From NCBI GenBank assembly GCA_047967505.1, contig CM106539.1: DNA of 64,000 nt; one strand, written 5' to 3'. Below the pieces are notes generated by a model that did no database searches, had not been told where the DNA came from, and saw only the letters and a list, made by a program, of their open reading frames with translations. Within the stretch, counting starts at the first letter, position 1. Every line of letters starts with the position of its first letter. Positions 21,971 to 32,934 of the stretch are shown here, piece after piece. Made by a program: the position numbers and the translations under genes. The stretch is from Dipteris shenzhenensis (lineage: Eukaryota > Polypodiophyta > Polypodiopsida > Gleicheniales).

Positions 21971-23707
21971 CCTTCTACCCCTGACCAGCCTACCCACCCC
22001 CCTCCGTACAACGCAGTAACACAGTGCCGTACGGATGTACGATGTCCGTACAGCCGTACGGACGGACTTCGTACGGATCTGATCAGGGCGCGTGGGCACG
22101 GGATCGTCGCGGGTGCGGTCGCGGGCTGTGGCGAGGACACGGGAGCAGAGCGGGTGCGGGCGCGGTCATCGAGCGGGTGCGGGCGCGGTCATCGAGCGGG
22201 CGCGGGCACGGTCATCTAGCGGGCGCGGGCGGGTGCGGGCCTTTTTTGCATAGCAGCTGCTAGCTGCAGCTCGAGGCGCCGCATCAAGCCAGCAGCCATC
22301 AGCTGCTACTAGCTGCTAAGCCTCTCGAGGCGTCGCGCAGTCTACTCCAAGGGCAGCCGTACGGACTACCGTACAGTCGTACGGACTGCCGTACAACCGT
22401 ACGGACAACGCCGCCACACTTTTTCGACAGTTTTCCCTCTTCTGGGATTCCGTACAGGAGCCGTACATCTGTACGGATCTCCACAGCGCAGGTACAGGGA
22501 GCTGCTTCCTACTTTTGCAGCAGGAGTACATTTTCTTTGTTTGGGGAAGAAAGAGAGGTGAAAGCGCATTTTGCTCTTCATTCCTCTTGATTCAGGGTCT
22601 TTTTTCAGTTCACAAAACTGTGTTATCCTGACAGTACAGCAAGTACTTTCATTCATCTCGTGCTTGAGGTGAAGAGAACCACAGTGTGTGGTTGATTGCA
22701 CAGCTATTTTGTTCTGGGAAGGTAATGCCTTGATTTTGCGAGAGGACATATGCTTTTACTGGGTTTGAATCTCAGTTTACAGGTGAGCAGATCATAGGGC
22801 TTTTGCCCGGAAGGTGATGCATTGTATGCCTTGAGGCAGTGTGGTGCCAGAGAGAGCACATTTGTCTTGATTTCCGCAGTGTCGAGGTGACATTTTCTTG
22901 CAGGTCACATTTCTTGTGCCACACTCAGAGAACCTCAGTTGAGCCACGCTTGGCCAGGGCGCATCGAGTTTACTCGGTCCCTAACTGTCCATCGTTGACA
23001 GTGCTCAAAAGGTTCCTCATTGAGTGTTTGTACGTTGGGATCTGTGTATGTCATTTCTACACAGGGCAGTATATGCATTACACTGGTGGATGATTTTGTC
23101 AGAGAGATTTTCATATTGCATGCTACCTCAGTGTTGAGGTGTTCTCCACTTGATTCAGGTGTCAGATCAAGGGGCTTTTGCCCAGACTTTGTTTGATAGC
23201 ACTTGGGTTACCGACAGAGATCTTCACATGCATTTTCTCCCCTTGGTATAAGGGTGATTGCTTGGGATTTATCCCATTTTCTGTTGCAGGTTCTGTGACA
23301 GGCTGAAGTGTCATTTTTTTTCTTGGGTGTTTGCCAAGTGGTTTATGCAATTTAACTCAGTGCAATACCTCATCTGAGGTGGGAGAAGTGATCAGTACAG
23401 TCAGTACAGCAGTGTTTACAGCAGTGTTTGTGCTTTGTCAGATGATTATGCACTGTTAAGCACTTGTTGAGCAGCTGCAGCAGTCTGAAATTACTGTTTT
23501 TATGCCTCTTTGAGCACGGTACAGTGTGTCAGAAGGTACAGTATTTGCAGGGTCATTTACTGTTTTGCTACAGATTTTCCTGACAGTAAAAACAGCACCA
23601 TTGAGAGTGCTTCTGGCTCTTGAATAGAGCAGGTTTTTTCTGAGAAATCAGAATTTTTTATTCAGTCCTTTTTACTTCCAGGGAGTCAGGTACTTTCCTT
23701 ATCTGAT
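21971..23707 (+). other. Long untranslated leader of the copia element, repeat-rich
   Basis: About 1.7 kb between primer site and gag. 22022-22480 has about eleven CGTAC motifs, many as the palindrome 'ccgtacgg'. Between them is a GC-rich 23-bp minisatellite (units at 22149, 22172 and 22195, with a partial fourth). The rest has no recognised coding content. Confidence 0.8.
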
Positions 23708-24115
23708 ATGGCATCAGGGGGAAGTGATTCTTCGATTCTGAACATAAAGAAACTGGAAGGAGCACACAACTATGCATTATGGGCAGAACAGTGCTTGAAT
23801 GTACTTCTGTTAAAGAAGATTGCTAAGCCCATAAGGGTGAAGGGTGTTAAGCCCTCTGACATGGCAGCTGATGACTGGGAAGAGCTTGATTTGTCCGCAA
23901 GGGCAGCTATCATGCTCACTATTTCAGACACTCTTGTGTTCAATGTTCAGGCTGAAAAGACCTCTTATGGTCTATGGCAAAGACTAGAAGAATTGTATGC
24001 CCAAAAGAGCTCAGCCAGTAAGGTTTATTGGCTGAAGAAGCTGGTTGATCTTCGCATGAAGGAAGGTACAGCTATGACCTCACACTTGAGTGAGTTCAAT
24101 GCCATCTTTACATAA
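23708..24115 (+). pseudogene. copia gag, amino-terminal part, ending at an in-frame TAA
   Basis: ATG at 23708 opens a UBN2-type copia Gag ('LEGAHNYALWAEQCLNVLL'; 'LWQRLEELYAQKSSASKVYW'). The TAA at 24113-24115 falls within the conserved Gag block and the same frame continues directly after it with 'LIAQGLNLDEE'. It is therefore a nonsense change in one long gag-pol frame, most simply a C-to-T transition, and not a natural gag end. Confidence 0.9.
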
Positions 24116-26694
24116 CTGATTGCACAGGGGTTGAATCTTGATGAGGAGTTCAAGGCTACTTTCTTGTTGTGTACCCTCCCTGAGAGTTGGGACACTTTCA
24201 AGACCACCCTGTCTAATTCAAATGTCACTCTTATATATGCTGATGTAGAGAGCTCTCTCCTTATGGAGGAGATGAGCAGGAAGAATAATGCGGGCAGCAA
24301 GTCTTCAAATGCTTTGCAGGTACAGGATAGAGGCAGGACTCAGCAGAAGGGGAGATCTGCTAGTAAGTCCAAATTCCGAAGTCAGTCCCATGGTAAAAAG
24401 GATATTGAATGCTTTTATTGTGGCAAGAAGGGACATGTGAAGTCTAAGTGCTTCAAGTTCATACGGGATCAGAAAGCCAAGAAGGCTGAAACAAAGGATG
24501 CAGGAAATGCAAGCAAAGGCAAAGGCAAGGCCAAGGCAGATGATTTGGATGCAGTGAATGTTGCAGCAGAGGACAGTGACAGTGACATACATGATGTTTT
24601 ATGCTCTTCTGCTGTAATAGCACATGCCTTGGTTATTGATGGTCACGACATGCACACCTGGCTCTTGGATTCAGGTGCCTCTTTTCATGTTACTCCTCAT
24701 AGGGAGTGGTTTACTTCCTACACAGGGACTTATGGAGTTGTTCATCTTGGGAACAACTATGCATGTCAGATTGCAGGGATTGGCAGTATACAGATAGTAT
24801 TTCCTGATGGACGCATATTCATGCTTGATGGTGTCCGCCATGTGCCGCAAATCAAGAAAAATCTGATTAGCACTGGCTTATTGGATGACAGTGGTTACAA
24901 CACCACATTTGGGGATTCCAAATGGGTGATTACTGATGGCCAGACTGTAGTGGCTGAGGGTTTTAAGAGTGATACCTTGTACCCTCTTTATGTTTCCAGT
25001 GTGGGTAATCATGTTGTTGCCATAACCGAGCTGCCAAAGGTTTCATTGTGGCATAGCCGGTTGGGACACATGTCTGTTAAAGGAATGCAAGAACTGTCAC
25101 GTTTGGGTTATCTGCCGCCTCTTTCTTTTTCAGATTTGCCTACTTGTGATCATTGTATATTTGGCAAGCATTCTGTGACTCCTCATAAGAGGAGAACTCC
25201 CCAGAATAGAGCACCACTTGATCTAGTGCACACTGATTTGTGTGAGATGCCACAGTTATCACTAGGGGGTGCAAAATATTTTATTACTTTCATTGATGAT
25301 GCCACACGCAAAGTGTGGGTCTATTTCTTGAAGCATAAGGGAGATGCCTTAGATGCTTTCAAGAAGTTTGTCGCTCAGGTTGAGAATCGGACAGGTCGTA
25401 GGCTGAAATGCCTCAGATCCAATAATGGGGGTGAGTATGTGTCACATGCTTTTGTGCAGTTTTGCCAAGCTAAGGGCATTAAACAGGAACTCACAGCCCC
25501 TCATAATGCATCTCAAAATGGTGCAAGTGAGCGGATGAATCGAACTATTCAGGAGAAGGTTCGATGTATGTTGTCTTATGCTGCATTACCCCATGGCTTT
25601 TGGGCAGAAGCCGTGCAAACAGCAGTTCACATTATTAACAGGTCGCCAAACAAGGCTTTGGAGTTGAAAGTGCCAGAGGAGGTGTGGTCTGGCAAGCCAC
25701 CTTCATATAAGCACTTACGTGTATTTGGCTGCGAGTGCTTTGCTCATGTACGCAAAGAACTGCGCACCAAACTGGATCCAAAGTCTATCAGATGCATCTT
25801 TATGGGTTATGGTGACGAAGGTGAAATGGGGTATAGGTTATGGGATCCCGTTAAACGGAAGATTATACGCAGCAATGATGTCATCTTTAAAGAGGATAGT
25901 GTACACAAGGAACCCGTGCAACCTGTGGAATACAGGAGGGTTATTTATGATGATGTAGGACAGCAAAGAATGCCCATTTATATGCAGCAGCAGCCTGCTG
26001 CAGATAACCCTGTTCAAGAGGGTATACAGGCTGAAGATCAGCCAGATAATTTTGCCAATGATGCACCACTGGATGTGTCAGCAGATGGGGCTGTAGAACA
26101 GCCAGATATGGTGGTACAGCCACCCGTCATGCATGAAGAACAGGCTGGACAGCAGCCTAATCCGGAACATTTTGTTAGGAGGAGCACCCGTGTACAACGG
26201 CCTCCTGCCAAGTTTGTTCCAGGAGCCAATAATGTGGCTGATTTTATCATGCTGACAGATTGTGGTGAACCTTCCAGCTTCAAGGAAGCTATGGGAAGAA
26301 CGGAGAAAAAGAAGTGGGAGAAAGCCATGCAGTCAGAAATGGACTCCCTACTTCAGAATGATACATGGGACTTGGTGCAGTTACCTGCAGGCAGAAAGGT
26401 TTTGCCATGCAAGTGGGTTTACAAAGTCAAAGTGGATTCAAATGCTTTACCTAGGTATAAGGCCAGATTGGTTGCCAAGGGATTTAAGCAGGAGAAGGGC
26501 ATTGACTTTGATGAGATCTTTTCCCCTGTAGTCAAGATGACTACTTTGAGAGCAGTGTTGGCTCTTGTTGCTCATGACGACATGGATTTATGTCAGATGG
26601 ATGTGAAGACAGCCTTTCTTCACGGAGATCTCCATGATGAGATCTATATGAGTCAGCCAGAGGGATATGCTGTTAAAGGGAAAGAACAGCTCTT
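24116..26694 (+). pseudogene. copia gag end, protease, integrase and RT amino-terminal part
   Basis: Same frame as gag. In order: zinc knuckle 'CFYCGKKGHVKSKC' (24411-24452), protease 'LLDSGASFHVTPH' (Asp codon 24668), and integrase HHCC zinc finger (about 25053-25165). In the catalytic core the first Asp is at 25235 and the Glu at 25529. The second catalytic Asp, normally in 'SDNGGEY', is Asn (codon 25421). Then comes RT 'KWVYKVKVDSNALPRYKARL' and 'MDVKTAFLHGDL'. The frame is lost by an indel at about 26692-26697, just before the 'KRSLYGLKQAPR' block. Confidence 0.93.
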
Positions 26695-27800
26695 GTGTGT
26701 AAGCTCAAGAGGAGCTTGTATGGACTCAAGCAGGCGCCAAGGGAATGGTACAAGAAGTTTGATGCCTTCATGCAGTCCCAAGGGTATCATCGGTGTGAGA
26801 CCGATCATTGCTTGTACACCAAACGGGCAAAGGATGGCAGTTTGATGCTACTCATTCTATATGTGGATGACATGCTTATTGCCAGTAAATCTCAGCATGA
26901 GATTAGTGCTTTGAAGAAACAACTGCATAAGTCTTTTGACATGAAAGACTTGGGTGATGCAAATCATATTCTTGGCATGCGGATTACTCGTGACAGGTCC
27001 AAGGGACTTTTGTTTCTGTCACAAAAGGAGTATATTGACAAAGTACTGCAGAGGTTTAAAATGGAGGGGGGGAAGTCTATCAGTACCCCGTTGCCTCCAC
27101 ATTTAAAACTCAGCAGTAAGGACAGCCCCAGATCAGATGATAAGGCTAAAATGGCCAAGGTTCCGTATGCATCTACAGTTGGATCTTTGATGTATGCCAT
27201 GGTTGCCACTCGTCCGGATATTGCTTTTGCGGTGGGAGTCATCAGCAGGTATATGGCAAATCCAGGCAAGCGGCACTGGGAAGCAGTGAAAGGTGTCTTG
27301 AGGTATCTCAAGGGTACCAAAGACTTGTGCATATGCTATGGTAGGCAGGATGCATTGGTGCATGGTTTTACAGATTCAGACTATGCAGGGAATGCAGATA
27401 ACCGGAAGTCTACTACCGGTTATATTTTCACATTTGCAGGAGGTGCTATATCATGGGTGTCTCGGTTGCAGAAATGCGTTGCACTGTCAACCACTGAAGC
27501 TGAATATGTTGCAGCCACTGAGGCCTGCAAGGAAGCAATATGGCTTACTCGGCTGGTGGGAGATTTGGGCATTACAGGAGATATGCCAGTTTTGCATTGT
27601 GATAGTCAGAGTGCTATCATGTTGGCAAAGAATCCGGTCTTTCATCAGAAGACCAAGCACATAGAAGTGAAATATCATTTCATCAGGGAGGTACTGGAAG
27701 ACAAGCGACTTGAGCTTGTGAAAGTGCATACTGATGATAGCAGATTTGCTCACTAAGAGCTTGCCTACAGAGCGGTTTGCACATTGCTGCCACATCATGG
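26695..27800 (+). pseudogene. copia RT carboxy-terminal part and RNase H
   Basis: Shifted frame relative to upstream pol. It reads 'LKRSLYGLKQAPREWYKKF', the catalytic 'LYVDDMLIA' (YVDD 26858-26869) and 'GMRITRDR'. RNase H follows, with 'GFTDSDYAGNADNRKSTTGY', 'STTEAEYVAATEA' and 'HCDSQSAIMLAKNPVFHQKT'. A second frameshift near 27740 moves the conserved terminal 'ADLLTKSLPTERF' block into another frame, so the open frame stops early at 27754-27756. Confidence 0.93.
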
Positions 27801-27898
27801 GATTAGGATGAGACCATTCTTATTTTATGGTCTTGTATACAGTAACTGTATATTGCTGTAATTTTTATTCTTTTCTCCCCTTTAGGCACATTGGCCTT

Positions 27899-27910
27899 TA
27901 GGTGGGAGGT
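27899..27910 (+). other. Polypurine tract of the copia element
   Basis: 'taggtgggaggt' immediately precedes the 3' LTR; this purine tract would prime plus-strand DNA synthesis. Confidence 0.8.
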
Positions 27911-28111
27911 TGTTGGGGTAAAGGCACATTGCCAACCCTTCATTAAAGATAGGACACCTATGACTGTCTTAAGACAGTCATAGGGCAAACCTAATCCTAA
28001 TAAAACAAATGAGTTTGTGGTGTGGCTCATCACTTCACACCCACACACCTGGAGTCTTCTCTCTCTCTCACTCTCTCACTCTTGCTCTTCTTCCCCCTTC
28101 AGTCCCTTACA
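27911..28111 (+). repeat. 3' LTR of the copia element
   Basis: Base-for-base the same as the 5' LTR. It is preceded by a polypurine tract and followed by the 'gacta' target duplication. The palindrome lies at 27957-27984. Confidence 0.95.
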
Positions 28112-28329
28112 GACTACTTTTTGATTAGCCTTTTCCGTTAGTCCTAGCCTCTGTCACGGCCGAGTCTACCCTTCACCTCTAGAGTGCAGACAGAAACTCA
28201 GTGCGAAGACCTTTGTATAGATGGATCCTCAACTGTGTGGGTGTATGGATTTGTATGTTTGGGAGCATATGTTTATACTATGGTCTGCACCCAGCGTTGG
28301 GTGCTGATAACGTCGGTGGGGATGTCAAC

Positions 28330-29300
28330 TTTGCTTTAACATCAGCAAGCAACTATCCACATGAACCTGTCATCAGTAAATCATCCACATAGATGATAAT
28401 TACTGCAATACTCCTTTTAGTTTGAAGGATGTAGAGAGATGGATCTGTAGGTCAATTTTGGAAACCATGCTGCCATACTTCAAACCATAGAGAGACTTCA
28501 TCAATCTACATTTTTAGTTTCTGTAATCCTAGAACTCCATACCTCTTAGGCTAATCCATATAAATAACCTCATTTAGTTACCCATTGAGGAATTGATAGG
28601 TGGGCAGCTGAAATTGGCAACAACAGTCCTTATTGTTTCATTTGGCAATGGAAGTAAATGTCTTCTCGTAATCTGTACTGTACTCTTGAGAGTAACCTTT
28701 AGCAACAAGTCTGGCCTTGTACCTAGTATAATAATGATCACATGTAGATGAATTGACCTTGTAAACCCATTTACAACCTATTCTATGTTTTCCTTGAGGC
28801 AACTCCTCAGGTGTCCATATATGCTTGTCCATGATTGCCAGATATTCTCATCCAATGGCCGATTCCCATTCAAGTCCACCTATCAGGTCACAGTCACAGG
28901 CTGATCTTTTGTGATGTGCAAGAGCTCTCTGCAGAATATCTGCCTACCTACTGCCTACGTGATAGCCTCTCCTTTCTGGGGATGGTGTGATCACTGGAGT
29001 TGGATGAACTGTCCATTGAGTAACTGTGGACTAGTCATTGCTAGCTGTTGTGTCATAAGAGACACACTTCTGAAAGTCTCCACGGGCAGTGGAGTAGGCA
29101 CAGCTACAACAGGAGGTTGATCATAGTAGCCTTTGTTCTCATCAACTATAACATCTTTGGAAAGAAGAAAGTACCTTATAGCAAAGTCCCATAATTTGTA
29201 TGCTTTGCTTTCCTCACTCAGCCGATGAGAACACATTTTTAAGACTTGGCATCTTGCTTTACCGTCAACTAAACATGATCACAAGCAAGAGAACCAAAAT
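28330..29300 (-). pseudogene. Minus-strand copia relic: end of integrase and RT
   Basis: The minus-strand reading runs from an integrase end ('SLACDH', 'ESKAYKLWDF', 'LLSKDVIVDE') into RT ('WTPEELPQGKHRIGCKWVYK', 'RYKARLVAKGYSQ', 'LMKSLYGLK'). The catalytic 'IIYVDDLLMTG' is at about 28380-28410. Frames shift repeatedly. It belongs with 30780-32110, from which it is separated by an inserted retroposon. Confidence 0.8.
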
Positions 29301-29492
29301 CTTGAGATGAGAAATTATGGGGTTTTTATTTCTAAACTCCCTCTCAGCTCCAAACTCCGCTCAGCCTCCCCTCCGCTCAGCCTCTCTGCCTCACCCGCTC
29401 CACCTCCCCTCCGCTCACCCCTCCCTTACCCGCTCCGCCTCCCCTCCGCTCAGCCTCTCAGCCTCAGCCCCCCCTCACCCGCTCAGCCTCTC

Positions 29493-29537
<45 letters not shown>

Positions 29538-30777
29538 AACCCCTCCGTACAGCTCGCCGCACACTCTTCGTACAGTCCCATACAACTCGTCGTACAGCCC
29601 CGTACAGTTCTCTGTACCCTTTCCGTACATCCCATACCAATCCATCGTACCTGCCCGTACTTTCTCGCAGCAAGCTCCTAGGGTTTCTAAACCCGAGTTG
29701 GGCTAAACTCCCAGCCCACTAGGTTCAGCTAGGGAGTTCTAAGAAATAGCCAATATGGATTGGCCTACCCTCTCCTCCAAATCCCCCTTAACTGCGTCAA
29801 CCTCAACTATCAGGACTCGGTACTCCACAGTTGCAGCCATGACACCCTCTCCGTATGCACGCAATTACCAGCAAGAAGGGTCCAAATGACCTATCATTGG
29901 ACAACATGAACAGATTTATTATTTGTAGCAAGTAGTCAGAATATTGTAAAAGCTTGACTTCAAGCTCTAGAGGGACCTGGTAAGCAGGCAGTAATTGCTG
30001 AGGTTGTGGACTCATGTAAGAATTCTCCTCCTACTCCTCAGCTAGTCTCTACAGTCAAAGATATGGTCCATACTGAAGTACAATCAATCAAGAAAGAAGT
30101 GATTGAGGACTTTGACACAAAGGCAAACAAGACTGATATCCAAGAAGAGATCAAAGAACACGAAGCTAGTCTTGATAATGCATTGAAGATTAGAGTGGGG
30201 GGGCTTCCTGAAGGATGGTTCAAAGATGATGACTCTTTCAATGAGACTTTAGCACATGTCAAAGCAGCCATGCCTAATATTGAATGGAAGGTTGATGATG
30301 ATGATGATGACGACAGGGCAACTAATATCCGGCGCTCCAAAGGACATGCTATTCTTACACTTAAGTCGCGAGATTTATGGATCAAGCTTCTTCGACAATC
30401 TTACGAGTTGAAAGGGACCAAGATATGGATAGCTAAGGAACTTACACGAGCTCAATTGAAGAACAAGGCAACAGAATTAGCTAAAGTCAGGGCTGCTAGG
30501 AAGGATGGAAAATGGGCAGTTTATCGTGAAGGCATAGCACTAATTAAAGAGTTTAAATCAAAACCAAAAGACTCTTAGTCTTAAACTGATGTATGGCTGA
30601 TTACTTTTTCAGACTATGATGTAGGTATTCTAAATAATTGGGGTTGCTTTTGCACTCCCTGGGAGCTGCCATGTGCCCTCCCTAAAGCAGTTGTACTAGA
30701 CGGTTTTTTTGCTGTCCCATAGACCTGTTGGTCTCCTGTGGACATTAATAGACTTTCTTTCTTTTTTTCTTTCTCAA
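29301..30777 (+). mobile_element. LINE-like retroposon inserted in the copia relic
   Basis: A pyrimidine-rich 5' region (29340-29530, with a CT microsatellite at about 29495-29531) and a CGTAC-rich stretch (29545-29665) precede an open frame at 30006-30578. The end is 'gtcccatagacc', 'gtggacattaata' and a TTTC-type tail (30758-30777). Copia integrase sequence on the minus strand resumes on both sides. No ORF2 is present, so it is either a non-autonomous derivative or an internally deleted LINE. Target duplications were not resolved. Confidence 0.65.
30006..30578 (+). CDS. ORF1-like nucleic-acid-binding protein of the retroposon
   Basis: 190 codons as drawn, in good frame through the core. 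The first codon as drawn is not ATG (30006 reads GTG-ACT-type context), so the true start is unclear; the first clear ATG is near 30063. An acidic/coiled-coil amino end ('TVKDMVHTEVQSIKKEV') is followed by an RRM-like block ('ALKIRVGGLPEGW', 'GHAILTLKSRDLWIKLL') and a basic carboxy-terminal block ('LKGTKIWIAKELTRAQLKNK'). This arrangement resembles LINE ORF1 chaperones of the coiled-coil/RRM/CTD type. A run of seven Asp lies in the middle. Assignment rests on pattern, not a search; it could be a host-derived protein. Confidence 0.5.
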   Translation: MDSCKNSPPTPQLVSTVKDMVHTEVQSIKKEVIEDFDTKANKTDIQEEIKEHEASLDNALKIRVGGLPEGWFKDDDSFNETLAHVKAAMPNIEWKVDDDDDDDRATNIRRSKGHAILTLKSRDLWIKLLRQSYELKGTKIWIAKELTRAQLKNKATELAKVRAARKDGKWAVYREGIALIKEFKSKPKDS

Positions 30778-30779
30778 GC

Positions 30780-32110
30780 ATAATATTCCATGAAGCAGCA
30801 GTTGGAGACGTCTTCATGAGACAGAAAACTGTGGCACATGCTCTATCAATGGCACCATTTTGTTGGCTGGCATATCTGCAGGTAAATTCTCTTCTAATCC
30901 CAGGGTGCTTGCAAAAGTTGTTGAGTAGGTGAGACTTGTACTCACCACCATTGTCACATTTAATGTCTTCATGTGCTCACCTATTGGCTTTTCAACAAAG
31001 GCTTTGAAAGTCTAGAAATATTTTTTTAGAGAAATCCTCCCATGAGCATAATATTAGTACCGTTTTCTCCCAAATGACTGAAGTGAGGCTTTGCCTCAAA
31101 TAGCTATATGCACCAATTGAAGCACGTGTAGTCCAAGATTCAGAAGTTGGAAAAAGGAAGTCAATATTGTTTGCCCAAATAGCATTACTCACAGAACTGA
31201 TTACATTGTTCCAATTCATGAAGGCAAGATAGTTGTAATTTAATGCCCAAATATCTTGTGCCATAAAATGTGCCTAAGCTGCATTGTTGGCTTGGTCAGC
31301 AAGTAAATCTCTAGGCATAATAAATAGAGTCCCACCTTAACGTCTCTAGCAACAAGCTTGTGACCAATTTTATCTTTGCCAATAAATACACCTTCTGTTG
31401 AGCTATTAATATATCATAGTCATTGTCCACCATCCGTCCAACTGACAATAAAATTTGAGTCAGATCTGGAATGTGGATAACGTTATTAATGACTTTCTCA
31501 TGTCTTTGTCTACTCTGAGTGGGGATAGACCCAATAGCCAGACCTTTGCAGAGAGGATTGTTGTGTGGTAGCAGAGAAGAAAGTCGCTCATCATGTGATG
31601 TCATATGACTTGCTATCTCTACTAAACTTTTCTAGTTGAATTTCTACTTATATATTCATGTTGCTGAAATTCTGGAAAGTTGGTTGCTTCTGTTGGCATT
31701 GCCTCTGCCTCTAGTGCTTATGCATTGGAAGATCTGCTGCCTATTTTGTTGGCTGAATTTTCTTCCCGTAAAACTATCGTTTGTTATTTGAAGATGATTT
31801 ATGTCAGTCAAAATGCATGGGTTGACGGTAGCCCTGCTAAAAAAGCTTGGCATGGGGCATGCCCTCGTGCTAAGAAGGCCTACTCATGCCCTTTAGCATC
31901 ATATGAATTTCCCCTATGAATTTGTTCCTACAACAATATCTCTGACATGATTTCAAAAATAGGAGCATTCTGCGTGGTCACTATTATAGTGACAAACTAT
32001 TCACACTCTGATGTCCACTTTGTGATCTATAGCTTCAAGTTGATTTGTAAGATTCTTCAGCCTGACCGATCAATCTGGACTAGATTCTGAGGAGCCTTTC
32101 TTGGCTATAT
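30780..32110 (-). pseudogene. Minus-strand copia relic: gag, pre-integrase and integrase core
   Basis: From right to left the minus strand reads a gag piece ('LKNLTNQLEAIDHKVD', about 32000-32070) and a degenerate zinc-knuckle region near 31.88 kb. Next is pre-integrase 'VINNVIHIPDLTQILLSVGR' (31604-31311). The integrase core shows an intact 'KCDNGGEY' (about 30917-30977) and 'YASQQNGAIDRA'. Stops and frameshifts are frequent. The order is correct for copia and continues into 29300-28330. Confidence 0.78.
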
Positions 32111-32216
32111 TGAACCGTTCTCAAGGAGGAGAATCTGAGTGTATTCCAGGCTGTAACCGTATTTGTTTTTTCTTTGATGATGGGATAACTGATGTTCATC
32201 TTGATCATGTAAACAG

Positions 32217-32861
32217 CATGGTTGTTAAGACACTCGTGTCTTATGATAAGACACTTAAGACACGTGTCTTACCTTAAGACACCTTTAGACACTCTTGCGT
32301 TTTTTTTTTTTTTTTGTGGGTGGGGAGTAACAACACACATTGAGTTTGACTTAGCCATGCTATCATTGAAGGTGACTTTGGATCTAGCAGTAGCAATGAC
32401 CTCATAGATTCAGATTAGGATGAATCTTCAGAGATTTGAGTCTTGAGAGTCGAAAGCTTCCTTTCAATTATGTGTATCGAGATGCAGTTTTCATTCATGT
32501 CACATGTGACAAGATTCAATTGTCAGTTTAAACTTTTAAGTACTCAAAACTTGTGAGCTCTTCAGTCGTGAGTCTTAACTTTAACTTTTAAGTCTTGAGT
32601 GACGAGTCTTGACTCTTAACTACATTGTACAAGTGCATTGTTTCTTCTTGCATTATTTAAGTGTAGCTTATTGTACTTCTAGAATCTAGCAGCTAGCTAT
32701 GCTAGCAAGTTGTACATTTGTATACTTATACATATATTAATTAAATATTTATTATTATAACCACAATGGCGTGTCTTACGTGTCTTATCTTTAAGACACT
32801 TTAGACACTCGTGTCTGAAGCATGTCTAACGTGTCGTGTCTTAACGTGTCTTACAACCATG
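32217..32861. mobile_element. 645-bp non-autonomous hAT-like DNA transposon
   Basis: Perfect 8-bp direct repeats 'gtaaacag' (32209-32216 and 32862-32869) flank terminal inverted repeats 'catggttgt(t)aagacac', which match 16 of 17 positions. Both ends are packed with subterminal 'aagacac/gtgtctta' motifs in both orientations, as is usual for hAT transposase binding. An 8-bp target duplication fits hAT. There is no transposase ORF; the middle is AT-rich with a T-run at about 32301. Confidence 0.82.
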
Positions 32862-32866
32862 GTAAA

Positions 32867-32934
32867 CAGATTGAGAACATGCTTGCTCTCAAAAATCTAT
32901 GGAGCATTGTCAATGGTACAACAGCTCATCCTTG
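32867..32934 (+). pseudogene. Possible copia gag fragment, plus strand
   Basis: Reads 'QIENMLALKNLWSIVNGTT', resembling the 'LLxxKxLWDIVxGT' opening of copia Gag. Its orientation is opposite to the adjacent minus-strand copia relic, so it is either a separate fragment or an inversion. Confidence 0.4.

Larger units (their letters stand above)
21697..28111 (+). mobile_element. Young, complete but defective Ty1/copia retrotransposon, 6415 bp
   Basis: Two identical 201-bp LTRs (TG...CA) flank a primer site, leader, gag-pol in copia order (gag, protease, integrase, RT, RNase H) and a purine tract. The 5-bp target duplication 'gacta' is perfect (21692-21696 and 28112-28116). Identical LTRs imply a very recent insertion. 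Yet gag-pol has a nonsense codon, two frameshifts and a changed integrase catalytic residue, so this copy probably moved in trans or carries assembly errors. Confidence 0.95.

Noticed and set aside
24113-24115. TAA between copia gag and pol as a natural regulated stop (readthrough site)
   Set aside because: It falls inside the conserved Gag block before the zinc knuckle, not between gag and pol; a nonsense mutation fits better.
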